Shown here one piece after another: positions 31,755 through 40,707 of a stretch of 64,000 nucleotides of DNA. The stretch spans positions 1 through 64,000 of the forward strand of contig JADJII010000008.1 in NCBI GenBank assembly GCA_016707075.1. The letters are read 5' to 3'. The position numbers and the translations under genes are program-made. Below the pieces are notes generated by a model that had not been told where the DNA came from, did no database searches, and worked only from the letters and a program-made list of their open reading frames with translations. Position 1 is the stretch's first letter, and each line of letters starts with the position of its first letter. The DNA comes from Egaibacter danicus. GTDB taxonomy: Bacteria; Pseudomonadota; Gammaproteobacteria; Burkholderiales; Burkholderiaceae_C.

Positions 31755-32432
31755 TCAGCGCAGGCCGGCGATGTAGTCAGCCACAGCTTTGATCTCGCGA
31801 TCATTCATCTTGGCGGCAACCTGGGTCATCTGGACGCTGTTCTTGCGCGAACCGTCGCGAAAACCGTTCAGTTGCGCCGTTACGTATTCAGCATGCTGGC
31901 CACCCAGACGCGGGTACTGGGCCGGAATGCCTGCACCATTGGGGCTATGGCAACCAGCACAGGCGGCAATCTGACGATCGGCGATACCGCCGCGATAAAT
32001 GCGTTCGCCCAAGGTGACGAGTTCCTTGTCTTTGGCAAAACCAGGCTTGTTCTTTTTAGTAGCCACCCAGTACGAAATGTTGCGCATGTCGTCGTCAGAC
32101 AGTGTTGCTGCAAAACCGCTCATGATCGCATTGGCGCGTTTGCCGGACTTGAATTCCTGCAGTTGCTTCACCAGGTATTCGGGGTGCTGCTGTGCCAGCT
32201 TGGGGTTGGCAGGGGTACCGGAATTGCCATCCGCAGCGTGGCAAGCCGCGCACACAGCCGTAAAGCTGGCTTCGCCTTTGGCCAGATCAGGCTTCACCAT
32301 TTTTGCAGGCGCTGCTTTGGCATGCGCTGGAGCCGAAGCTGCTTCAGCAGCTGGTTTGGCTTCCTGTGCGAACGCAGAAACGGTGGATACGGCCAGAGAG
32401 GCAACCATCAACAGGTGAGCAATCAACTTCAT
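31755..32432 (-). CDS. Di-heme cytochrome c4
   Basis: Periplasmic electron carrier to terminal oxidases. The 225 residues comprise a signal peptide ending SAFAQ, an Ala/Pro/Lys-rich linker, and two cytochrome c domains with CAACH (near residue 62) and CAGCH (near 160). Axial Met candidates lie in ANAIMSGFAATLS and NSVQMTQVAAKM. Its position upstream of the ResB/CcsB heme-attachment genes fits its need for them. It is divergent from engB. Confidence 0.93.
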   Translation of the reverse strand: MKLIAHLLMVASLAVSTVSAFAQEAKPAAEAASAPAHAKAAPAKMVKPDLAKGEASFTAVCAACHAADGNSGTPANPKLAQQHPEYLVKQLQEFKSGKRANAIMSGFAATLSDDDMRNISYWVATKKNKPGFAKDKELVTLGERIYRGGIADRQIAACAGCHSPNGAGIPAQYPRLGGQHAEYVTAQLNGFRDGSRKNSVQMTQVAAKMNDREIKAVADYIAGLR

Positions 32433-32525
32433 GGGATAGAACGTGTCAAGTAGCGTGGCGAAAGATATTGGCGGGGCAAAACAGCATGATTCTACAATGC
32501 GCCCTCGGGTTTCCCCTTTAAAACA

Positions 32526-33233
32526 ATGACTACCAACCTCAAGCCGCCGGCTGCAAGCACCAAAACCGGCACGGACGCGAAGACCGCGGCCACCATCGCA
32601 CTGGGTTGGTTACACACCGCCAAATTCCTGACCACAGCCCCACAACTGCACTTTTTGCCGGCGCTGGACGTGCCCGAAATCGCGTTTGTAGGCCGGTCCA
32701 ACGCCGGCAAATCCACCTGCATCAACACCCTGACCCAGCAGAAACAGCTGGCTTTTGCGTCCAAAAAGCCAGGGCGAACCCAGCACATCAACCTGTTCTC
32801 ATTAGGCAAACAAGGCATTACCGACGCCGTGCTTGCCGATTTGCCGGGCTACGGCTACGCGGCCGTGCCCAAACAGGACAAGATTCGCTGGCAACAGGTG
32901 ATGGCCAATTACCTGGTGACCCGGGAAAACCTCAAAGGCATCGTGCTGCTGTGCGATCCACGCCACGGCCTGACCGAGCTGGATGAAATCCTGCTGGACG
33001 TGATTCGTCCCCGCGTTGCGGAAGGATTGAAGTTTCTGGTTGTTTTGACCAAAGCTGACAAGCTCAACAAAACGGAGCAGACCAAAGCACTGTCCATCAT
33101 GAACCTTCAAGCAGGCGGTGGTGAGGTGCGGTTGTTTTCGGCCACCAAGCGAATCGGTATTGATGACGTGGCCGAGTTGCTGTGGAAGTGGGCGCACCCG
33201 GTTGATTCGACTGCCGTTGCCGCAGCGCCTTGA
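32526..33233 (+). CDS. engB: Ribosome biogenesis GTPase EngB (YihA/YsxC)
   Basis: Essential GTPase in large-subunit assembly. The 235 residues show G1 GRSNAGKST, G3 DLPGYGYA, G4 TKADK and G5 SATKRIG. The N-terminal 25 residues are a variable Ala/Thr/Lys extension. It is divergent from cytochrome c4, with 93 bp between the starts. Confidence 0.96.
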   Translation: MTTNLKPPAASTKTGTDAKTAATIALGWLHTAKFLTTAPQLHFLPALDVPEIAFVGRSNAGKSTCINTLTQQKQLAFASKKPGRTQHINLFSLGKQGITDAVLADLPGYGYAAVPKQDKIRWQQVMANYLVTRENLKGIVLLCDPRHGLTELDEILLDVIRPRVAEGLKFLVVLTKADKLNKTEQTKALSIMNLQAGGGEVRLFSATKRIGIDDVAELLWKWAHPVDSTAVAAAP

Positions 33234-33278
33234 GACTTCGAGTCGTAGTAAAGCAGGTCAGCGCAAGCAGTCGAAAAT

Positions 33279-33326
33279 GCTATTAATTTAGTAGCGACTC
33301 ACGCATATAATACGAGGGTTTTAGCC
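33279..33326 (+). repeat. Interspersed 48-bp repeat, copy E6
   Basis: GCTATTAATTTAGTAGC, then ACTCACGCATATAATACGAG and GGTTTTAGCC. It lies between the convergent engB and acyltransferase genes. Confidence 0.85.
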
Positions 33327-33348
33327 TAATATTGCATATAACTAAGCG

Positions 33349-34233
33349 CTATTTTCCATCCATTTCAGCGTAAACCGAAGGCGCGCCTCCAGGCCTTAAC
33401 TTGAAACGCTTGTGCACCCAGTAGTACTGGGCAGGCATTTCGTCGATGTAGTCTTGCAGGCATTCGTTCATGTAGGCAGCATCCGCTTCCAGGTCATTCG
33501 TCGGATATCGCTGCCAGGCAGCCAGAATGCGCACGTCATAACCCCGGTCCGTCATGCAGGTCACCACCGGTACCACTTTGGCACCACCCAGCTTGGCGAA
33601 ACGGGACAGTGAAGGCAATGTCGAAGTCAACACACCGTAAAACGGCACAAAAATCGACTCTTCCAGACTGAAGTTCATGTCTGGCAACAAGTACAAAGGC
33701 GCTCCACGGCGCAGGGCAGAAACGATTTTTTTGGCCCCGTCAGCACGGCCAAATAGTTTGGACTGACCGAAACGCCGACGTCCAGCCAGAATCCAGGCAT
33801 CCAGAACTTTGTCAGACTGGCTGGAGTAAATGGTGGTGAATTCGCGCGGAATTTGTTGCGTCAGCGCCGTCCAGCCAGCATCCAGACCGACAAAATGCGG
33901 GGAAAAAATCACGGTCGGCTGCTGACCTTCCAGTTCGTTTTTTGCACCAGTGATGCGCAGCCGTTTCTGAACGGTTTGCGGCGGCCCATGCCACAGCCAT
34001 CCGCGGTCCAGCCATGCCTGCGCAAAATAGATGAATGTCCGGATAGTCAGAGCGCGGATTTGACTGGACGAGCGTTCCGGATAACACAACTGCAGGTTCA
34101 CCCGCACGACATGCCTGCGAGCAGCCGCCAGCCCAAAAAGCGCCCAGCCCAGCACCCAGCCCAGCGCGCGCACCCAAGGCAACGGCAGTTGCCCCAGCAG
34201 GCGCATGACAACGATTCCGATACGGCTCAACAT
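33349..34233 (-). CDS. Lipid A biosynthesis acyltransferase (LpxL/HtrB family), second of a pair
   Basis: Transfers a fatty acyl chain from acyl-ACP to the lipid A precursor at the inner membrane. It has 294 residues from the ATG at 34233 (MLSRIGIVVMRLLGQLP), preferred to an upstream ATG at 34284 that lies inside the neighbouring gene. A single N-terminal hydrophobic segment is followed by the catalytic H-x4-D motif in SPHFVGLDAGW and LPDMNFSLEESIFVPFYG. Two adjacent homologues could add the two secondary chains; which position each serves is not visible. Confidence 0.9.
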   Translation of the reverse strand: MLSRIGIVVMRLLGQLPLPWVRALGWVLGWALFGLAAARRHVVRVNLQLCYPERSSSQIRALTIRTFIYFAQAWLDRGWLWHGPPQTVQKRLRITGAKNELEGQQPTVIFSPHFVGLDAGWTALTQQIPREFTTIYSSQSDKVLDAWILAGRRRFGQSKLFGRADGAKKIVSALRRGAPLYLLPDMNFSLEESIFVPFYGVLTSTLPSLSRFAKLGGAKVVPVVTCMTDRGYDVRILAAWQRYPTNDLEADAAYMNECLQDYIDEMPAQYYWVHKRFKLRPGGAPSVYAEMDGK

Positions 34234-34249
34234 GAAACGGGGTTCGCTT

Positions 34250-35080
34250 TCACTTTTCCTGCCTGGGCTGCTTGTAGCGGGCATAACCCCACAAATATTG
34301 TTGCGGACATTCGCGAATCAATTGTTCCATGACCTGATTGATCTGAAGCACTGCGATGTCCAGGTCGGATGACAGTGGCTGCATCAGTTCCCGAACGTGA
34401 ATGCAAAACCCCCTTCCCCACGACAGTCGTTCGGCCCATGCCACGAGCACCTTGGCACCAGTCTGCTGAACCAGCCTGGCCGCCAGCGTCATCGTGTAGG
34501 CCTTGCGACCAAAAACCGGCGCCCACTGCCCCATGCCTTCCGGTGGAACCTGGTCTGGCAGCAAGCCCACGGCCCGGCCATTGCGTAGCGCACGGATCAT
34601 CTGGCGCACGCCAGCCAGATTGGTCGGTGCGGTTTCCAGACCCGGGCGGTTGCGGGCAGACGCCATGACTTTTGCCAGCCAGGGCTGCCGGGCCGGGCGG
34701 TACAGCACCGTCATCGGACCATACCGTTCGTTGTAGCGCTCGGCCGCACTTTGGGCGGATATTTCGAAACAGCCCATGTGAGGCGTAAGGAAAACAATGC
34801 CCTGGCCTGCCGCGTAAGCCTTGTCCACCGCCGCATCGTTATCCCATTCGTAATGAATGGGCGCCCCCATCCACAACCGGGGCAACTCCGCCACCATGCG
34901 TCCAGCGTGCCCGATGGCGCCGCGCACCTGCGCTACGCTGTAACCTGCCAATGCAGCATTCTCCGCAAAACGCTGGCGATAGGTGGACGACAAACCATAA
35001 GCCAGGCAGCCCAATACCCACCCAATGGAATGCAATAACCACAAAGGCAGGTATGAAAACAGACGGAACAGCAAAGACAT
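34250..35080 (-). CDS. Lipid A biosynthesis acyltransferase (LpxL/HtrB family), first of a pair
   Basis: 276 residues with an N-terminal membrane anchor (LFRLFSYLPLWLLHSIGWVLG), catalytic H-x4-E motif in TPHMGCFEISAQ, and GLLPDQVPPEGMGQWAPVFG typical of the family. It lies 16 bp upstream of the second homologue on the same strand and is divergent from metK. The pairing of two LpxL-family genes before metK recurs in Burkholderiales. Confidence 0.9.
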   Translation of the reverse strand: MSLLFRLFSYLPLWLLHSIGWVLGCLAYGLSSTYRQRFAENAALAGYSVAQVRGAIGHAGRMVAELPRLWMGAPIHYEWDNDAAVDKAYAAGQGIVFLTPHMGCFEISAQSAAERYNERYGPMTVLYRPARQPWLAKVMASARNRPGLETAPTNLAGVRQMIRALRNGRAVGLLPDQVPPEGMGQWAPVFGRKAYTMTLAARLVQQTGAKVLVAWAERLSWGRGFCIHVRELMQPLSSDLDIAVLQINQVMEQLIRECPQQYLWGYARYKQPRQEK

Positions 35081-35099
35081 GCGAATTGTTAGAATACAG

Positions 35100-35254
35100 G
35101 CGTCGCTGAGTTATGAACTACTTGCAGGGCGACGTGAGTCCGTATCTTAATGAACGGCTTGAAAAATAAATCTGCTAAAGCGTTCGCTAAAGGCTCCAAA
35201 GCTCAAGGCAACGCAAAACGTGTGCTTTGAAACAACAATTGGAGCTTAACCAAC
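35100..35254 (+). promoter_or_regulatory. Structured 5' leader of metK with sequestered Shine-Dalgarno
   Basis: CGTCGC (about 35101-35106) can pair with GCGACG (about 35129-35134). Further on, GCTCC (35193-35197) can pair with GGAGC (35241-35245), which is the metK Shine-Dalgarno, while CAAAGC (35197-35202) pairs with GCTTTG (35224-35229) inside it. This would hide the ribosome site. A translational SAM-responsive element is the natural guess for metK, but I do not recognise a known riboswitch class. Confidence 0.45.
35150..35230 (+). CDS. Possible 26-residue upstream ORF or leader peptide before metK
   Basis: ATG at 35150 opens MNGLKNKSAKAFAKGSKAQG, continues NAKRVL and stops at TGA 35228-35230, 24 bp before metK. 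The peptide is Lys/Ala-rich with no further Met. Its 3' end overlaps the stems that could mask the metK ribosome site, so its translation would open them. There is no clear Shine-Dalgarno, so it may be fortuitous. Confidence 0.3.
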   Translation: MNGLKNKSAKAFAKGSKAQGNAKRVL

Positions 35255-36436
35255 ATGGCGAACGACTTTCTTTTCACTTCCGAATCCGTATCTGAAGGCC
35301 ACCCTGACAAAGTGGCAGACCAGGTGTCTGATGCGATCCTTGACGCAATCTTCAAGCAGGATCCGCGCAGTCGCGTAGCCGCCGAGACGCTGTGCAACAC
35401 CGGTCTGGTGGTGCTGGCGGGCGAGATCACCACCAACGCCCATGTGGACTACATCCAGGTCGCTCGTGACACCATCAAACGCATCGGCTACGACAACACC
35501 GAATACGGCATCGACTACAAGGGCTGCGCCGTACTGGTGGCTTACGACAAGCAAAGTAACGACATCGCCCAGGGCGTGGACCATGCGTCTGACGACCACC
35601 TGAACATTGGCGCTGGCGACCAGGGTCTGATGTTTGGTTATGCCTGCAACGAAACACCTGAGCTGATGCCCGCGCCCATTTACTACGCACACCGTCTGGT
35701 TGAGCGCCAGGCGCAACTGCGCAAGGATGGTCGTCTGCCCTTTTTGCGTCCTGATGCCAAGAGCCAGGTGACCATGCGCTATGTCGACGGCAAACCTCAC
35801 AGCATTGACACGGTGGTGTTGTCCACGCAGCACAGCCCGGACCAGTCTGAAACACAGCACAAGATGAAGGCCAGCTTCACCGAAGCCATCATCGAAGAAA
35901 TTATCAAGCCTGTGTTGCCCAAGGAGTGGCTGCAAAACACGCGTTACTTGATTAACCCCACGGGCCGTTTCGTCATTGGTGGCCCTCAGGGGGATTGCGG
36001 CCTGACTGGGCGCAAGATCATTGTGGACACCTATGGCGGCGCCTGCCCGCACGGCGGTGGTGCGTTCTCCGGCAAAGATCCATCCAAAGTGGACCGCTCA
36101 GCCGCCTATGCTGCGCGCTACGTCGCCAAGAATATTGTGGCTGCTGGTCTAGCCAAGCAATGCCAGATTCAGGTGGCTTACGCCATTGGTGTGGCCAAGC
36201 CCATGAACGTCACGGTCTACACCGAAGGCACAGGCGTGATCCCTGACGACAAAATCGCTGAGCTGGTGAGTGAACACTTCGATTTGCGTCCAAAAGGCAT
36301 CATCATGATGCTCGACCTGCTGCGTCCGATCTATGAAAAGACGGCAGCTTACGGTCACTTCGGTCGCGAAGAACCCGAGTTCACCTGGGAGCGCACCGAC
36401 AAGGCTCACTTCCTCAGGGCCGCCGCCGGGCTTTGA
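35255..36436 (+). CDS. metK: S-adenosylmethionine synthetase
   Basis: Makes SAM from methionine and ATP in the cytoplasm. It has 393 residues and carries EGHPDKVADQVSDAILD, the GAGDQGLMFGYACNETPELMP hexa/nonapeptide region and the glycine-rich GGGAFSGKDPSKVDRSAAYA. The Shine-Dalgarno GGAG lies 10 bases before the ATG inside a predicted stem. The last 31 bp overlap the convergent LysR gene. Confidence 0.97.
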   Translation: MANDFLFTSESVSEGHPDKVADQVSDAILDAIFKQDPRSRVAAETLCNTGLVVLAGEITTNAHVDYIQVARDTIKRIGYDNTEYGIDYKGCAVLVAYDKQSNDIAQGVDHASDDHLNIGAGDQGLMFGYACNETPELMPAPIYYAHRLVERQAQLRKDGRLPFLRPDAKSQVTMRYVDGKPHSIDTVVLSTQHSPDQSETQHKMKASFTEAIIEEIIKPVLPKEWLQNTRYLINPTGRFVIGGPQGDCGLTGRKIIVDTYGGACPHGGGAFSGKDPSKVDRSAAYAARYVAKNIVAAGLAKQCQIQVAYAIGVAKPMNVTVYTEGTGVIPDDKIAELVSEHFDLRPKGIIMMLDLLRPIYEKTAAYGHFGREEPEFTWERTDKAHFLRAAAGL

Positions 36437-37341
36437 TTTCCTTCCGCCAGTTCGGCCTGCAGCCAGCTGGCAAACGCCTGAACCAGCCGCACGCGCCGCT
36501 TGCGCCCCGGCAGGATCAGGTGGTAGCCGTAGCGGGAGACCACACGGTCGTCCATCAGGCGACAAAGCACCCCCTGATCCAGTAAGTCATCCACCAGGTG
36601 TCGCCAGCCAATGGCGACGCCCTGCCCCGCAATGGCGGCCTGAATCAGGAGGGTGTAGTTGTCAAAGGTCAGCGGCGCAAATGTTGGTGGTTGCGAAATG
36701 CCCAATGACTGGAACAGACCGCTCCAGTCGAACCAGCGATGGCCGGGGCCTGTCCTGAGCTGCAGCAGCGGCAAACTGGCGAGGTTATTTCGCGTTGGTG
36801 GTGGGCGCCCCGCGAGCAATTCAGGACTGCAAACCGGAAACACCTCTTCGTAAAAAAGCAGATGCGATTCGCCGTGTTTGACCTGTCCGTCGCCAAACGT
36901 GATCGCCACATCTACATCGGCGGGTACTTCGCCAATGCTGCGGTTGCTGGTGATCAGGCTCACATCCACCTGAGGGTGGCGCTGATGAAACCGGGCCAGC
37001 CGTGGCATAAGCCAGTATGCCGCAAAGGCGAAATCTGTCGCCACCTGAAGCACGTCGCTTGGTGTTTGTGCGCGCACCAGCCGAACCCCTGTATCGAGGA
37101 ATTCGAGCCCCCGCTGCACATGCGCCAGCAACAGCTGCCCTTGCGCCGTCAATTCAATGCCACGGTACACCCGGTCAAACAGCCGGGTGGCAAGCTCCAT
37201 TTCCAGCCGCTTCATCTGCTGGCTGACCGCTGGCTGGGTGGTGCCCAACTCATCAGCCGCCGCCGTGAAACTGAGCAGGCGTCCACAGGCTTCAAAAGCG
37301 CGCAATAAATCGAGCGGTGGATTGATGATTGGCATAAGCAC
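36406..37341 (-). CDS. LysR-family regulator divergent from choline sulfatase (BetR-like)
   Basis: 311 residues: an N-terminal winged HTH (LLRAFEACGRLLSFTAAADELGTTQPAVSQQMKRLE region, residues about 11-50) and a periplasmic-binding-like effector domain (LITSNRSIGEV; VAITFGDGQ). It is transcribed divergently from betC with 111 bp between, so control of the sulfatase gene is likely, probably with choline-O-sulfate or choline as effector (inference). Its 3' end overlaps metK antisense by 31 bp. Confidence 0.85.
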   Translation of the reverse strand: MLMPIINPPLDLLRAFEACGRLLSFTAAADELGTTQPAVSQQMKRLEMELATRLFDRVYRGIELTAQGQLLLAHVQRGLEFLDTGVRLVRAQTPSDVLQVATDFAFAAYWLMPRLARFHQRHPQVDVSLITSNRSIGEVPADVDVAITFGDGQVKHGESHLLFYEEVFPVCSPELLAGRPPPTRNNLASLPLLQLRTGPGHRWFDWSGLFQSLGISQPPTFAPLTFDNYTLLIQAAIAGQGVAIGWRHLVDDLLDQGVLCRLMDDRVVSRYGYHLILPGRKRRVRLVQAFASWLQAELAEGNQSPAAALRK

Positions 37342-37452
37342 TGATTATCCAAGACATGCCTGCAGCCATCGTTTACCACCCGACAGATAACAGCGATGAT
37401 TACGGTTCAGGGTCACCTTCACATCACCTGATCCTATAGTTCAGGAGTTTTC

Positions 37453-38967
37453 ATGGCAACCAAACGTCCCAACATCCTGTTCATCATGGCCGACCAGATG
37501 GCCGCACCGCTACTACCGCTCCATGACAGCAGCTCGCCTGTCAAAATGCCGCATTTGAGCGCACTGGCTAGCAGCGGCGTGGTGTTTGACTCGGCTTACT
37601 GCAACAGCCCGCTGTGTGCGCCATCACGCTTCAGCCTCGTCAGCGGCCAGTTGCCCTCCAAGATCGGCGCGTATGACAACGCGGCTGATTTCGCGGCCGA
37701 TGTGCCCACTTACGCGCACTACCTGCGCCGCCTGGGTTACCGCACGGCGCTGTCGGGCAAGATGCATTTTTGCGGCCCGGACCAACTGCACGGCTACGAG
37801 GAACGCCTGACCAGCGACATCTACCCGGCCGACTACGGCTGGGCCGTGAACTGGGACGAGCCCGACGTGCGTGCGAGCTGGTACCACAACATGTCCTCTG
37901 TCTTGCAGGCCGGGCCCTGCGTGCGCACCAACCAGCTCGACTTCGATGACGAAGTGGTGTTTCGCGCGAACCAGTATCTGTATGACCATGTGCGCAACAC
38001 GCCCGGGCAACCGTTTTGCCTGACAGTGTCGATGACGCACCCGCACGACCCCTACACCATTCCCGACGAATTCTGGAGTCTCTACAACGATGATGACGTA
38101 CCCATGCCACGCCATGTCATCGCGCAGGATCAACAGGACCCCCAATCGCAGCGCATCCTCAAGGTGATCGATCTGTGGGGGCAAACGATGCCGCCCGAGG
38201 CTGTCAAGAAAGCGCGTCGTGCCTACTTCGGCGCCTGCAGCTACATCGATTCGAACATCGGCAAACTGGTCAAGACCCTGAACGACTGCGGGCTGGGTGA
38301 CGACACCATCATCGTGTTCTCGGGCGACCATGGCGACATGCTGGGCGAGCGTGGCCTCTGGTACAAGATGCACTGGTTTGAAATGGCAGCGCGAGTGCCG
38401 ATGGTGATCCATGGGCCGGGTCGCTTTGGTGCGCGCAAGGTCGCAGCCAGCGTGTCCACTATTGACCTGCTGCCGACGTTTGTTGAGCTGGCCGGCGGCA
38501 GTCTGGATGCTTCGCTGCCGCTGGACGGCCGCTCGCTCGTTCCCCATCTGCACGGCAACAAGGGGCACGATGAAGTCATTGGCGAATACATGGCTGAGGG
38601 CACCAACACCCCGCTGTTCATGATCCGCCGTGGTGACTTTAAATTCATCTATTCAAAACAGGACCCGAGCCTGCTGTTCAACGTGAAGAGCGACCCGGAT
38701 GAGCTCAACAACCTCGCCACCTCATCCGACCACAAGGATCTGATGGCCAGCTTCATGGAAGAGACCGGCAGGCGATGGGATATCCCCGCCCTGCACGCGC
38801 AGGTCATAGCCAGTCAGCGCCGTCGCCGCTTTGTGGACGGCGCGCTGACTAAGGGCAAACTCACCAGCTGGGACCATCAGCCGTTTGTGGACGCCAGCCA
38901 GCAGTACATGCGCAACCACATTGATCTGGATGATCTGGAGCGGCGGGCGAGGTATCCGAAGCCATAA
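37453..38967 (+). CDS. betC: Choline sulfatase
   Basis: Type I sulfatase hydrolysing choline-O-sulfate to choline and sulfate. The 504 residues carry metal-binding Asp14 (FIMADQ), formylglycine-site Cys55 in CAPSR, FSGDHGDMLGERGLWYK, and the choline-sulfatase C-terminal region (RRRFVDGAL, NHIDLDDLERRARYP). There is no signal peptide, so it is cytoplasmic. A good Shine-Dalgarno AGGAG precedes the ATG. No choline dehydrogenase or transporter gene lies adjacent. Confidence 0.93.
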   Translation: MATKRPNILFIMADQMAAPLLPLHDSSSPVKMPHLSALASSGVVFDSAYCNSPLCAPSRFSLVSGQLPSKIGAYDNAADFAADVPTYAHYLRRLGYRTALSGKMHFCGPDQLHGYEERLTSDIYPADYGWAVNWDEPDVRASWYHNMSSVLQAGPCVRTNQLDFDDEVVFRANQYLYDHVRNTPGQPFCLTVSMTHPHDPYTIPDEFWSLYNDDDVPMPRHVIAQDQQDPQSQRILKVIDLWGQTMPPEAVKKARRAYFGACSYIDSNIGKLVKTLNDCGLGDDTIIVFSGDHGDMLGERGLWYKMHWFEMAARVPMVIHGPGRFGARKVAASVSTIDLLPTFVELAGGSLDASLPLDGRSLVPHLHGNKGHDEVIGEYMAEGTNTPLFMIRRGDFKFIYSKQDPSLLFNVKSDPDELNNLATSSDHKDLMASFMEETGRRWDIPALHAQVIASQRRRRFVDGALTKGKLTSWDHQPFVDASQQYMRNHIDLDDLERRARYPKP

Positions 38968-39009
38968 ATCAGGTTGATGGACAGTCTGGAATAGGGGCGG
39001 CCAGTCTGG

Positions 39010-39028
39010 GTGTCGGAGAAATTGACAC
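39010..39028. promoter_or_regulatory. Palindromic operator-like site upstream of the PEP-CTERM gene
   Basis: GTGTC-N9-GACAC perfect arms, 156 bp before the ATG at 39184, in an otherwise non-coding 216-bp gap after betC. It could equally be a small hairpin in the betC 3' region. Confidence 0.3.
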
Positions 39029-39183
39029 TCCCGCCTATCAAATACTGGCCACAGCCCCCGAATAAGCCCAAGTCATTGATTCGAAATGAGTTTTTTCTCC
39101 GGGCTCATTATTTGCTTGTCTTTGGCTGTCGTTGCGTTATGAGACGTTCGGCCATCTATTCCAACAACTAATCGAGAGACAAG

Positions 39184-40194
39184 ATGATATTCAAACGCCT
39201 TCGTTCCCTGCTGTTACCTTTGGCTGTGTGCTTGCCGCTGGGTGCCCTTGCCGGTCCTTACAGCAACCTTTTTGTGTTTGGCGACAGCCTCTCGGACAGC
39301 GGGAACAATTACTTGGCCGGTGCGTACGACCCGACACAGAGCGTGTCCGGCAACACGTATATCCCTTCGTATACATATGATCGCGGTACCAACTCATTCG
39401 GCACCTACAGCAACGGACCTACTTGGGTGTCGAGTTTTGCATCAGCTCTCGGCCTGAATGTGTTGCCATCGCTTGCGGGCGGCACCAACTATGCCTTTGG
39501 TGGAGCACAGACGAGCATAGACGGCCCACTTCAAACCGGTGGTTTTCCCTACAGTTTGACGACTCAGGTAGGTCAATTCCTTGGGGGACTCAGCGGTCCT
39601 GCCGATAGTGGGGCTCTATATGTTGTTGCTGGCGGTGGCAACAATGCAAGAGCCGCCGCGGCGGCACTGGCCCAACCCGGCCTGAGCCAAGCGCAACAGT
39701 TAGCCATCATTGCCGCAAATGCCTTCAATTTCGCCACCGATATTGGCAAGATGGTCGACGCTTTACAAGCGGCAGGCGCAAAAAATATCATTGTCTGGAA
39801 CGCACCCAACCTCGGCCTCACGCCCTTTGCTGGCGCCACCGGCGGCCAGGGTGTAGGTGCATTTCTTGCCCAAACGATGAACGCACAACTTGGCTTGGAA
39901 CTGGCCGATGAAATCGACGTCAAGATTTTTGATCTTTACGGGCAGATCGGCAATATCTTTGCCAACCCGTGGGCATACAACCTGACCAACGTGACAGATG
40001 CTTGCGGTGCAGCAATCAACAACTGCGATCCTGCTACGGCCTTGTTCTGGGACGGCATTCACCCGACTGCCGCCGGCCACCAAATCCTCGCAGGTGCAAT
40101 GCTCGTTGCCGCCGTGCCAGAGCCCAGCGGAATCGCCTTGTTCGGGCTGGCTATATTCGCCTTGGCTGTGGTGCGGAGGCGAAATACTGCTTAG
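39184..40194 (+). CDS. SGNH/GDSL-family hydrolase with PEP-CTERM sorting tail
   Basis: Secreted esterase/lipase-like protein, 336 residues. The signal peptide ends LGALA before GPYSN; the catalytic Ser35 lies in FVFGDSLSDSGNN, with Gly and Asn blocks in between, and Asp/His in DGIHPTAAGH near residue 290. The C-terminus has the exosortase signature VPEPSG, a membrane helix (IALFGLAIFALAVV) and RRRNTA, so it is probably processed by an exosortase encoded elsewhere and linked to exopolysaccharide or biofilm. It is followed by a strong terminator. Confidence 0.93.
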   Translation: MIFKRLRSLLLPLAVCLPLGALAGPYSNLFVFGDSLSDSGNNYLAGAYDPTQSVSGNTYIPSYTYDRGTNSFGTYSNGPTWVSSFASALGLNVLPSLAGGTNYAFGGAQTSIDGPLQTGGFPYSLTTQVGQFLGGLSGPADSGALYVVAGGGNNARAAAAALAQPGLSQAQQLAIIAANAFNFATDIGKMVDALQAAGAKNIIVWNAPNLGLTPFAGATGGQGVGAFLAQTMNAQLGLELADEIDVKIFDLYGQIGNIFANPWAYNLTNVTDACGAAINNCDPATALFWDGIHPTAAGHQILAGAMLVAAVPEPSGIALFGLAIFALAVVRRRNTA

Positions 40195-40215
40195 CCAGAT
40201 CGTGGGCGCAGAGAC

Positions 40216-40252
40216 AAAAAAAGAGCCTATGCTTTTGCGCAGGCTTTTTTTT
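40216..40252. terminator. Bidirectional Rho-independent terminator
   Basis: Stem AAAAAAGAGCCT / AGGCTTTTTTTT with loop ATGCTTTTGCGC, having an A-run on one side and eight T on the other. It separates the convergent hydrolase gene and the membrane protein gene. Confidence 0.8.
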
Positions 40253-40260
40253 CGCCCAAC

Positions 40261-40707
40261 TCAGGCCAACCAGCCATTGACCATCACCACCACAACCAGC
40301 AGCGCATAGGGATAAGCAACCGTTGGCTTGCAGGCGTTGACCCCATATTCAGCCAATAGACCCAAGACACCCTTGCGGCCAGCGAGCCACTCGGAGTGCA
40401 ATTGAAATGGCATATTGGAGCCTGCGGCTCGTGAAGACAACCCGTCAATCGCTCCAGCTCGCACGATCAATTCTTCCACCCGCAGTATCCGCTGCCCAAT
40501 CCGGGCCTGAAATGTACGGCAAATGCCTTCCTGCACCCATATCACAAGCAAAAGCAAGATGACAAAGGCTGTATTCAGGCCCAACGCAACGCCGAAGGCA
40601 GCAAACGTAAGGCCAACCAGTTTGATGAGCAAGCCACCTGCTTCATACCGCTCATGGTTGTTGTGCAGGGCAATCCATTCCTGGCCCAATAGGTCTTTCA
40701 TCTCCAC
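40261..40707 (-). CDS. Hypothetical membrane protein
   Basis: 148 residues. The first two thirds contain one long hydrophobic region (KLVGLTFAAFGVALGL plus TAFVILLLLVIWV, about residues 29-59) and the C-terminus another (YPYALLVVVVMVNGWLA). Between lies an amphipathic charged region (RTFQARIGQRILRVEELIVRAG). Start is a GTG at 40707; an ATG at 40701 is also in frame. I do not recognise the family. It is convergent with the PEP-CTERM gene. Confidence 0.65.
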   Translation of the reverse strand: MEMKDLLGQEWIALHNNHERYEAGGLLIKLVGLTFAAFGVALGLNTAFVILLLLVIWVQEGICRTFQARIGQRILRVEELIVRAGAIDGLSSRAAGSNMPFQLHSEWLAGRKGVLGLLAEYGVNACKPTVAYPYALLVVVVMVNGWLA

